Positions 1 to 10,000 of a stretch of DNA of 64,000 nucleotides are shown one piece after another (position 1 is the first letter of the stretch; the number at the start of each line of letters is the position of its first letter). The notes beneath the pieces are model-generated. The model worked only from the letters and a program-made list of their open reading frames with translations, ran no database searches and was not told the DNA's origin. A program made the position numbers and the translations under genes. The stretch is from Alphaproteobacteria bacterium WMHbin7 (GTDB lineage: Bacteria; Pseudomonadota; Alphaproteobacteria; Rhodospirillales; WMHbin7), in the NCBI GenBank assembly GCA_002753155.1, contig PDZW01000004.1, forward strand, positions 1 to 64,000. Reading direction: 5' to 3'.

Positions 1-191
1 CCGAAAATCTGGCCGCGATTTCTTCGAAATCATCCTCAAAAACGGTGAGGTGGGGAGCACATGGATTTGTAAAAATTTCATATGCTGTCATTCCATAATT
101 CCCAGTTATCTTTCACATGATCCATGATTGTATCAGCGCGTTCGCGCATCGCTATTGCTTGTAATTGTATTAAGCGAAAAAATCAAGATGC

Positions 192-1310
192 TTACACCGT
201 ATAAGGCTGGCCAGGATCATCTGCTGCATCAGCCTTACCGAAATGGGTGTCATACAGCTTGATGGCATTTGCGCGCGCTGTGGGCCCGAGCCTGCGCTGA
301 ACTGTATAATTTAGTGCCTGAAGATAGCCGTTCAGGGCTGCCTCGCCGGGATCCATCCCCAAATCATCATGCGATGCCTTCACTGGAAAGAATTTGTCGC
401 CCAAGCGTTCGATAACCCAGGTGACCAGCGATAGCCCACAAGCCGTCATTTCCTCTTGTGGAACATCCAGCTCGCATTCGACCAGATTATGGGGCGGCGT
501 CTTGCGTCTGACTTTGCTTTTGCGTGACGTCGAGACCAGTAGGATTGGCAGGCTGGATGGCGGCATGCCTATCCTTGTCGTCTGCCAAGTGTCGCGTTCA
601 CGTACCGCAAAGACAAGGCGCTCTGCAGGCCACTCAACATCTTCCAACTTCAGCCCATGAGTAAGCCGTGATTGATGCTTCCTTAGTTGAATCATCACAT
701 CACGCAGGGATGGCTGATAGGATTTGACCTCAACAATCCCGTAAATCTCGATGGGGCCGCCGTTGTCGCGGGGAAGACAGGCGATCAATCCGTCAGCACC
801 CTTGTACCAACCGGCACTGCCATCACGGCGCATCCGGATCGTTGAGCCCGGGATCAACCTGACCGACGATGGCAGAAGTCCGGAGTTTCGCCAGCCATTG
901 ATAAGCGCAATCACCGTTTCGAAGGCCAGGAGTTCGGCAACTTCGCCTTGCATTTTGACGGCGACATGGCCAACCAGAAAATTGAGGAGCAACTCCACTT
1001 CGTCATCGGATAATGTTGAATCGTCAGTCACAAACTGGCGCAACAAACCGCTTTTCGGATGATGGACAATATTCGGCACCGGTTCAAAAAGAGCCGTGAA
1101 CAAAATTCGCTCAACGTCAAAGACAGTAGGCCTCGTCTGACCAGTGGTTTCCATCACCAAGCCAGCCGCAGCACGCACTAACCGCTGCGCCAGCTTTTGC
1201 GATCCCACGATATCGGCAAATTTGGCCGTTAGGCCGTCAACCGGCACTCCGTTTGAATCAAGGGCTAAATCGTTACTGCCAACCACCCTGCCCTCCAAGA
1301 ACAACGTCAA
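192..1310 (-). CDS. Putative PD-(D/E)XK-type nuclease / hypothetical protein of defence operon
   Basis: 372-aa ORF, 46 bp downstream of the AAA ATPase and co-directional; contains GADGLIAC...IEIYGIVEVKSYQPS, i.e. a D-(x)n-E-x-K core (EVKSY at 717-731). No closer family recognised. Confidence 0.6.
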   Translation of the reverse strand: MTLFLEGRVVGSNDLALDSNGVPVDGLTAKFADIVGSQKLAQRLVRAAAGLVMETTGQTRPTVFDVERILFTALFEPVPNIVHHPKSGLLRQFVTDDSTLSDDEVELLLNFLVGHVAVKMQGEVAELLAFETVIALINGWRNSGLLPSSVRLIPGSTIRMRRDGSAGWYKGADGLIACLPRDNGGPIEIYGIVEVKSYQPSLRDVMIQLRKHQSRLTHGLKLEDVEWPAERLVFAVRERDTWQTTRIGMPPSSLPILLVSTSRKSKVRRKTPPHNLVECELDVPQEEMTACGLSLVTWVIERLGDKFFPVKASHDDLGMDPGEAALNGYLQALNYTVQRRLGPTARANAIKLYDTHFGKADAADDPGQPYTV

Positions 1311-1356
1311 CTGGCAACCACCTCTCCGGATTACAGCGGACCGCTCCAGTCCCAGT

Positions 1357-4011
1357 CTATTTCACTGTATCGTGATGCTTCTTTAACCATTCCGCCACGG
1401 CTTCAAGTTCGGCCAAGTCCTCTGCCAACTCTTTCGGTTCCGGTATCGGATCGGTGTTGGCACCGGGATTGTCGTGGCTATAGGTCGAGCATCGGGTCAT
1501 ACCGCTTTCGATGCGGGAAAGAATGACGGGGTCGGCGGTCAAATAGCGGAGCTTCTTCGTCTGAATATCCTTTTGGAACCGCTGGACCATGCCATAAAGC
1601 AGCAATTCCTCCACCAGCCGCTCCCAGGCATCGCGCATGCGTCCATAGATCTGCTTGGCATCCCGTTCATATTGCCCAGCACTTTCATCGGCCGTCTTGG
1701 CCGCTTTCGCAACCATGGTTTTGAGTTCGTGAATTCGGTTCTTAACTTTCTGAGAATTCCATTTCCCACGAATGGGATCGACATGCCCGGCGGTGCCAGC
1801 CGAACGAACGTGGAATAGTTGCTGAAAGTCCAACGGACCTCCTGTCCCCTCAACAGCCGTACACAGCTTGTCGTAGAACACCAGGTCGTGGGTGAAAACG
1901 ACGACCTGCCGTCGTGTTGCCTCATCGGCCAGGCGGCCTGCGATGACCTGCGCCCAACTATGGTCCAGAGACGAAACGGGATCATCGAAGACCAGGCAGC
2001 CGCAGCCGCCGCCAATGCTCTGCTCGGCCAGAAAGGCGGCAAGAGACAAGGCCCGGCGTTCGCCTTCGCTTAGAATTTCAGACAGTTTGCAGTCGGTGAT
2101 CTTTCGGCCATCCAAGTCGATGATAAATTTCGCGGCATCGCGGTTCTTCTTTGGAGTGACCGTAACCTTCAAGCGTTCCAATTTTAGGGCAGCGATTTCA
2201 CGTGCATAGGCATCGCGAAGACTTTCCGTGAGATAACGGTCCTTCAGGGCATTGAAGAATTTGGTGATTTGCTGAGGATTGGCACTGTCAACGCAAGCTT
2301 GCAAGGCTTCCTGTGTCGCCAAATCGCGGACCCGCTGTTCAAGCCCTACCTTGCCTGCTTCAAGTACCTCCCAAGCCTCAAGCTCTCTTAACTCGGCGGC
2401 TTGGGCCTGAGCCTCGGGACTTCCGGCCCCAGCCGTCAGCCGCTCGATGTCCTGACGGGTGTTCTCGGAAGCAATGACAAGCCTTGCCGCGACGGCAGTC
2501 GGAACAGGCGCCAGGGCACTTTGCCCATCCAACCACGTATCGATGGAAGCGCGCCGCAACTGGGCGGCTTGTCGCCACGCAGCTAGATCGGCAGCCAGAA
2601 CCGGATCCTCCTGGGAAAGATCGAGCTTCGCCAGCGTGCCTTCAACTTCCTTCAGGGCCGCATCCAGGTCTTCGATCCGCTGGCCAAACAGCTCGGCCGC
2701 TTCCTCGGCGTCTTGCTGAATCTGGGTAGAGACATAGTCCTCTAAGTTCCGAAAGCGTTTCTGCGCTTCCGGCTGCAGGACTTGCTGGCAGAGCGGGCAG
2801 AGTGCGCCGTCTTCCACTTGGGGAAAGGCATGATCGGGATGGGAATCTGTCTGGGCATAGACCCGTGCTGCTTCCCACATTTCCTTCCACAACGGGCTGC
2901 TAACAGGAAGAGAACAGCCCTCAAACAGATGAGCGTTGAGATCCCTGGCGGTCTCGGCCTTCCGCTTGGCCTCGAACCGGGCGGTACGGGTAACCTCCAA
3001 TTCGGCATCGCCTAAAAGGTCCTCGGCACTTTCCACGGCCAGTCCTGCCGCGTCCAGGAGAGGTGCTAGCACTGTCTTGGTTCGAAGTTTCTCCTGGGGC
3101 GCCAGAACGGATTGGCGCAGATCCTTAAGACGCGCCTTTTGATCTGCGGAAAGCGTCAACTTGTCGGCAATCTCCTGTGCCGTCGTCTTGCCCGATAGCC
3201 CGGCGACAAAAGCGGCCGCCTTAGTACCCTCGGCGATCTTGGGACTCGTCTGCTCCAGTTTTGTGGAAAGCGCCTTGACCTGCCCCGATAATATTTCACG
3301 CACTTCATCGCAAAACTCGATTAGTCCCTGGATGATGTCAATGTTGAAGGGCAGCAATTCGATGGCATTGCCGAAATCGACATAGGCTTGGGTCGCGTCG
3401 GCATCGAAGACCGTCAGGCCGGGAATGCGTTGGCCAAGTGTGGCGGCGCTCCAGGTGAACGCCTCTTTAGCCCCGTTAATCTCAATGTCAATGATCGCTG
3501 TCGCATCGGCGGCAGGAGCGTCGGCAAAGACGTCGGGCAGAATCTTCTTCTTCGGATCGTCGCCTCGGCCACTGCCGACGCGGCGCAGGATACGGGTATA
3601 GCCCGATTTACCGGCGCCATTGTCGCCCAAGACCGCCGTCAAGCCATCACGGGAAAACGTCAAGTGCGCATCCCCGGCCATTCGGCCCACGTGCCGGATG
3701 TCATGGATGCCTAACACCCGCGTTGTCACGCCGCTGGAACTTCCGCCCGAACCCAAATTTTCTGCCCCCAGAGGCACCATTTCCGGCGGCTCGCCTTCCA
3801 CCGGCAAGCCGCCTTCCTTGCGAACGAACGCCGTCAATTCCGCCTTGTCGGCTTCCGTCAGAAAGCCTGCAACGGCAAGCCGGCGCAGGGCGTCTTGCTG
3901 CCACGTGGGACGTCCTGCGGACCATTCAAGGATATCGGCAATGGGGTCGGGTACAGCGGCAGCAACCGGAGCGTCGCCTTCAGGCATGTCCTCGTTCTGT
4001 GGCATATCCAT
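1357..4011 (-). CDS. RloC/AAA_13-like ABC-type ATPase with zinc-hook-like CPLC motif
   Basis: 889-aa ORF (1357..4026); preferred ATG at 4011 overlaps the upstream stop as TGATG. Walker A GDNGAGKS, signature LSEGERRALSLAAFLAE, Walker B CLVFDDPVSSLDH, H-loop VVFTHDLVFY; GALCPLCQQVL flanked by predicted coiled coil; C-terminal RDAWE...YSH. Confidence 0.8.
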   Translation of the reverse strand: MDMPQNEDMPEGDAPVAAAVPDPIADILEWSAGRPTWQQDALRRLAVAGFLTEADKAELTAFVRKEGGLPVEGEPPEMVPLGAENLGSGGSSSGVTTRVLGIHDIRHVGRMAGDAHLTFSRDGLTAVLGDNGAGKSGYTRILRRVGSGRGDDPKKKILPDVFADAPAADATAIIDIEINGAKEAFTWSAATLGQRIPGLTVFDADATQAYVDFGNAIELLPFNIDIIQGLIEFCDEVREILSGQVKALSTKLEQTSPKIAEGTKAAAFVAGLSGKTTAQEIADKLTLSADQKARLKDLRQSVLAPQEKLRTKTVLAPLLDAAGLAVESAEDLLGDAELEVTRTARFEAKRKAETARDLNAHLFEGCSLPVSSPLWKEMWEAARVYAQTDSHPDHAFPQVEDGALCPLCQQVLQPEAQKRFRNLEDYVSTQIQQDAEEAAELFGQRIEDLDAALKEVEGTLAKLDLSQEDPVLAADLAAWRQAAQLRRASIDTWLDGQSALAPVPTAVAARLVIASENTRQDIERLTAGAGSPEAQAQAAELRELEAWEVLEAGKVGLEQRVRDLATQEALQACVDSANPQQITKFFNALKDRYLTESLRDAYAREIAALKLERLKVTVTPKKNRDAAKFIIDLDGRKITDCKLSEILSEGERRALSLAAFLAEQSIGGGCGCLVFDDPVSSLDHSWAQVIAGRLADEATRRQVVVFTHDLVFYDKLCTAVEGTGGPLDFQQLFHVRSAGTAGHVDPIRGKWNSQKVKNRIHELKTMVAKAAKTADESAGQYERDAKQIYGRMRDAWERLVEELLLYGMVQRFQKDIQTKKLRYLTADPVILSRIESGMTRCSTYSHDNPGANTDPIPEPKELAEDLAELEAVAEWLKKHHDTVK

Positions 4012-7000
4012 CACTCTATCCCCCAAGCCGCCTCCAACCGCTCTCGGCTGCTCTTGCGTAGCACCTGGAACCCCGCGATTCGGGCCATCTCCTTCAGTGC
4101 CTCATCGCCATCCATTCCCTGCGCCTTAATTTCGCGGGCAAGTGCCGCAAGTTCGGGCAGCGCGGTTTCGTCAACCGGGCGGTTTGCACCGGTTGTCGGG
4201 CGGCGATAAGCAGGCCAAGCGCTGGTGTCCATTCCCTTGGGCCAGACGAAGTGATATTCGCCCTCTTTGACCAAGTGGAAATCAGGCTTGGCTGCCTTCA
4301 AGACCCGCTCGTGGATACGCCCACCGGTTCGAGTCCAACCATGGGCTCTGGCCACGCGCTTGGCCAGCACGTCATCGCGCACCGGCCCTTCAGCCTCGAC
4401 CACGGCCGAGATCATGGTCCGCAGGGTGGCGTCGTAAGAACGCTCGAAGAAGGCCTCCGCATCAACGCCGCTGGCGTCGGACGGATCCCATTCACGGAAA
4501 ACTGATGGGGTGATGGAAGACACACCAGCCCCTGCCGGTCCGCGGGCATAGGTAGGCGACAAGGCAAAATCGGCGGCCTTGAACAGGTCGTCTGCCAAGC
4601 GACTTCGTGAGGATGGTTCCACGTCCACCGCTTCCGTCAACGGCCCGGTCTCTGCTTCAAGGTCGTCCACTTTGGAAACGGTATTGATCTCCTCCTCAGC
4701 CCGGCGAGACCTGGCAACCTCCAGCAGAGAGGCTAGCCGGTCATGAACCTTGCCAAGGGCGCTGGCCTTGTCCACCCACCAGTCGGTCGACCAGATACGG
4801 ACGATCTCCCAGCCCAGCCCCCGCAACACCTGTTCGCGTAGCTTGTCGCGGTCGCGGGCCGTGGCCGAACGGTGATAGGTGGCTCCGTCGCATTCGATGC
4901 CTGCCAGATAGCGGCCAGGGGCATCTGGATCGACCACGCCCAGGTCGATGCGGAATTTGGACACCCCCACCTGGGGATGGACACGCCAGCCATGCTCGGC
5001 CAGCGAGGCGCCAACCGCTTTTTCGAACGGGGAATCGTAGTCGCCGATGGTTCCCTGATTGGCTTCGGCCAGGGTGCGCGGACCGCGTTCGGCAAATTCC
5101 AGGAAGTGCTTGAGGTCCCGGACCCCTTCTGCCCTGGTGCGGCTGAGTTCCATCTTCTCGGGCGACAGGCTGGAGAATACGCACAACTCATGGCGGGCGC
5201 GGGTGACGGCCACGTTCAGCCGCCGTTCGCCGCCACTCTTGTTCATGGGGCCGAAATTCATCGAAACGGCACCAGTAATGTCGGGGCCATAGGTGATCGA
5301 GAAATACATCACATCACGTTCGTCACCCTGGACGTTCTCAAGATTCTTGACGAAAACCGGCTCCAGCGCATCTTCGGCAAAGTAGGGCTCGATGCTAGGA
5401 TCCTTGCGCCGTTCTTCGTCCAGCAGGTCCTCGATCAGTTTCTGCTGCTCGCTGTTGAATGTCACTACACCGACGGTCAACCCGCTAGTGGCAAATGCCT
5501 TGTCCTTGAGCCGACGCACGAGGTGCGAGACCAGGGCAAAGGCTTCAGGCTTATTGATGCGGGCACCACCCTTCTCGTAAACACCGTTACGGACCAGGTG
5601 AAAGCTGACGGCTCGGTCCTCGGTCACCGGCGAGGGAAAGGTAACCAGCCGCCCCTCGTAATAGCGATGGTTCGAGAAGGCGATCAGGCTTTCGTGACGA
5701 GAGCGGTAGTGCCAGTCCAAGGAGCAGACGGCGAGATTAGCGCCGATACATTCATCCAGGATGGATTCCATGTCGCCTTCAAGTTCCACGCTGTCGTCCG
5801 CGTCCTCTTCCGAACGGCCGAAGAAGTTGGTGGGGGGTAACTGCTTGGGGTCACCCACCATCACGACTTGGCGGCCACGCGCAATGGCGCCGATCGCGTC
5901 CCAAACGGGGATTTGCGACGCCTCGTCGAACACAACAATGTCGAACATGGCCTGATCCGGCGTCAGGTATTGGGCGATGGAAAGTGGGCTCATAAGCAGG
6001 CAGGGCGTCAATTTAGGCAGGGCATCTGGTATGCCCTGGATGAGCGAGCGCAGGGGAATATGCGCGCGCTTCTTGCTCATTTCGCGCTTAAGCAACCCCC
6101 ATCCCGAAGCTCGCTGAATCGACTCCTGTTCTGGCAATTCCGAGCAAAGACTGGCCCGGATCATCGCCCGGGTGAGTAGATTGAAGCGATCATCCAGCGC
6201 CTTGAAAGCCTGTATCCGGCTCTCGTGCTGGGCAGAGACGAAGCCACGCAGGACAGCGTCATTGTCAACCACGGCATCAAGCCACCAGCGGGCGTAATTC
6301 ACCTCGAACGTTTCGCGTACCCGGCCAAGGGCAACAGCACCGCTTTCAATTCCCATCACTAGAGAAGACAAACCGGCGGCCATGGCCTCGGCGCGCACCT
6401 TGCGCCAAGCGCACCAGCCGTTAAGCTTGGCAGCCAAAGGCGGAATAGCCCTGCACGCCTCGGAAAGCGAATGCGGATCGTCGCCCAGGATGGCGGCAAA
6501 CCCTTCCTCATCACGGCCACAGCAGACCCTGAAGCTATCTTTGGCTGTTAGGAACCACCCCAGGGCATCGGCATAGCTTTGCCCCGCCCCCATCACCGGC
6601 CCCGACGCATCCAGCAGCGCGTTACCGTCGCCCAGCAGTTTTTCCAAAGGTCCTTTCAAGGCCGCCAAGTCTTCAGCCGTGGTCGCCAAGAGCCCCATTG
6701 CCGAAGAGAGCCCCGCCTGGAATTTCAGGGCCGCTTCCACCTCGCCGACTCTGGTTCGTAGTCCGGCCCAGATCCCGCCACTGCGCGAACCGAGATCGGC
6801 CAAGTCCTCGATCTCACGTTCGAGTGCGCGCAGATCGCGCATACGGCCAAGATCGCCCTTCATCTTAAGACCGCAACGCCCATCAGCGATGGCCGACAGG
6901 CCCTCCTCGGTCCAGGGCAGAACCTCTCGGGCAGCCGCCAACGCCGACTGGAAGCGCAATGCCGCCTCCATCTCCTCGGTGGTGTTCCACGGTTCGCCCG

Positions 7001-10000
7001 TGCAAGAGATCAGCGTCTTCAAACCGTCCAGTTCCGCCTCGGTCCGACGCAAGGTCACCAGCCGGTCAAGGTCACCAGCAAAGTCGGGCTTACGCCCTGC
7101 GGGAATGAAGGCCACTAGCGATTTTTCTACCCTTCGCTTGCCCAGCATCTTGGGCAGGAACCAGGATCGCTCGGCCTTGTCCCAGTCGTTCTTCAACTGC
7201 CCTGCGTCAAGGGCTTTCACGCCGTCGGCATAGGGAACGGATAATTGGCCAGTGACTTGGCTATGCAGATTTAGCAGGTCGATCCCCTTGCGCACCGCTG
7301 CCGCCACGTCGGCCGCCCAGGGTTCGGCCAGCAGGTCCATCAGGGCACGATGACGGCTTAGCAGATCGAGGCCATTCTGGAGGTTGATGGCGATGGTTTT
7401 GGCATCAGGCCGCAAGGCAAAGCGCCAGTCGCTGCCTGAGGCCTGAGGCAACAGGTTGGCCAGTTCTTTCAGACCGTCACGCGTCCGCTGGGCCAGACCC
7501 ATCTCGGGAAGACCGACGGCCTTGCGTAACGCAACGGCTGTGTTGATCAGTTCCTCCACCGCCGCAGGCACCACCTCTGCCGCCTGGATTAGCGAACTTT
7601 GCCAATGCGGCGACCATTCACCATGAGCCACCGGAGACAAAGGGCCGCTGGTGACAGAGCCGACGGCCCTGGCATTCACATCCAACCGCTCGGCCAAATC
7701 GCCTAGACCGATGCGGCCATCAGTGTCATGAGACTCGGCAGACGCCCAAGACAGTTTCAGGCGCGGCATGTCGGCTCCGCCGACGATTCGTCCAATGGCG
7801 GAGAACGCGGTCAGGCCGTTGCGGTGCTTGTGATGCAGCCGGTCCACATAGGTGTTGAGTTCGTCCCGCAGCCCCTTGAGGCGCTGCGCCTCGCGCCGCC
7901 ATTCGTTCCCTTCCACCTGGCCCTTGGCGTCCCACGCCTGGCGCAGCTGTTCAAGGACGTCCAGCTTGCGGGCCTTGTTGGAATGGAGTTCAAGGCAGAA
8001 ATCTCCCAGCCCCACTTCGCGCAGACGCCTGTAGACCACGTCCAAAGCGGCGATCTTCTCGGACACGAACAGCACTGTCTTGCGCTCGGCCAAGCATTGG
8101 GCAATGAGGTTGGCGATGGTCTGGCTTTTGCCAGTGCCGGGCGGCCCGATCAGAACAAAATCTTTGCCTCGGGCGGCGGTCATCACGGCCGATAATTGAG
8201 AAGAATCCGCCGGGAGTGGGCAGAAAATCTGATCCGGCGCTTGCTCGCGGTCGAGAGAACGGGGATCGACAAAACCGATGGCGCTGGGATAAGGATCGCG
8301 TGGCGTGTCGATCAGGTGGCGGACCACCGGGTTCTGCTTCAATTGGTCGGTTCGTTCGACCAGATCCTTCCACATCAGGAACTTGGCGAAGGAGAAAGTG
8401 GCCAGGGCAACATCTTGCTGCACCTCCCAGCCCTTGATGTCTTTGATGGCTTGGGCCACTTGGCGCCAGATGCCTTCGACGTCAAGACCATGGTCATCCT
8501 TGGGCAGTTCGGCATCGCCGAAAGGCAGGTTTAGCTTGAAGTCCTGGCGCAGCATTTCCAGCAGCGTCGGATTGAAGCGGGGTTCGTCCTCATGCAGCAG
8601 CAGCGAAAAGCCCGAACGTATGCTTTTACGTTCCAGCGTTACCGGCAACAGGATCAACGGCGCCCGATGGCCCTTCTCCTCGTTCTCGCGCTTCCAGACA
8701 AGAAAACCCAAGGCGAGGAAAAGCGTATTGGCTCCCCCTTCCTGGAGATTTGCCCTGGCTTGACGGTAAAGCTCCACCAGCCGGTTCTCCAGCTCGTTCT
8801 GCTGGATGCCGACCAGCACCTGGTCTCTGTCCATGGCGTCGAGGGCATGGGCACGGCGGGCATCTTCATCGTAGCGCTCCTGGAACAGCGCCTCGCTACG
8901 TGGATCGGCTCCCTCCATGAGGTCAGGCCGCGGCATCAGCCTGATGCGTTTGCCTTGGGCCAGCAGGTCTTCCAGTTTTCCAGGGTCCGGAGCATCGAGC
9001 GGGATCACCCGCTTGCTGGCGCGGAAATTCAAAAGTCCGTTGCGCAAAGACAAGTCGAGCAACTTGCGCTGCCAGCGGTCCAACCTTCCCTGGGGAGTTG
9101 CGGGCGCTTCATCGAGAGGGGTGGTGTCCTCGGGCAGGTCGGGGGCTGGTTCGAAGGTCGGCTCCAACGCCTCTTCCGGCAAGGCGGCCACATGCGTGAC
9201 TGCTTCACCCGAAGCCAGCGGCTTGATACGCTGCATGCGGGCCCTGCGCAAATCCACGGCCAGTTCGAAACCGTCTTCCTCGGCCATGATCTGCTGGGCA
9301 CCTCGCTCGACCGCGCGACTGAAGGCTGGCAGTGGCCGCTGCGTGGCCAAGGTTGTCTCGAAAAGGGCCATCTCCTTAAGCTGCACCCGCTTGCGCAGTG
9401 CCGAAACGTCATCCACCACGGCGGTCGAGAACTCCTCGGCCTTCAGCCACAGACCGGCAAAGGCATGCCCCTTGGTGAAGACCAAAACGGGATTCAGGCC
9501 GCACTGCTCAAGGCAGGCGCAAAAGAGCAGGGCTGTATCCAGGCAGGTGGCCAGCCGCGCCTCAAGAATCTGGGATGGGCCGCGCAACTTCTGCCCCGCA
9601 TGTTCGAAGCTTGCCGGCGGCAGGACATAGTCGATGCCTTGGGAGCCGATGGCGGTCCAGATGGCCGAAGCCAGTTCCCAGGCCCGCTTGGGCCCGCCCA
9701 AGTAGCCATTCAGCGCCGCTTCGCGCCCATTGTCCCGCAGCACCTCCGCCGCCTTTTTCAGAAGCCGGTCCACCGCCGGATCGTTGGGCTGCACGAAGGC
9801 GGCCACTATCTCCGGCAGTTGGCCGATTCCGCTCCAATGATTGCGGGGTAACAGCTCGATCGGCTGGATCAGCCTCGCCATTTCATCACCGCCTGATTTG
9901 GCAACGAAAATAGCACTGGTCGTCTCAGCTTCCGTCAGGCGGGCCAGCAATCCGGCATCCAGGGTCACGTCAAGGCTGGATATGTGGTATCGCTGACCAG

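Noticed and set aside
1-191. Possible 3' end of an upstream plus-strand gene (reading RKSGRDFFEIILKNGEVGSTW...)
   Set aside because: Too short and without a recognised family; cannot distinguish from non-coding AT-rich DNA at the window edge.
4872-5840. 322-aa plus-strand ORF and many other long antisense ORFs (e.g. 8592-9851, 12979-13857, 41603-42667, 53651-55129, 55813-56817, 57744-58712)
   Set aside because: Lie fully antisense to confidently identified genes in high-GC DNA; translations lack recognisable domains and look like shadow ORFs.
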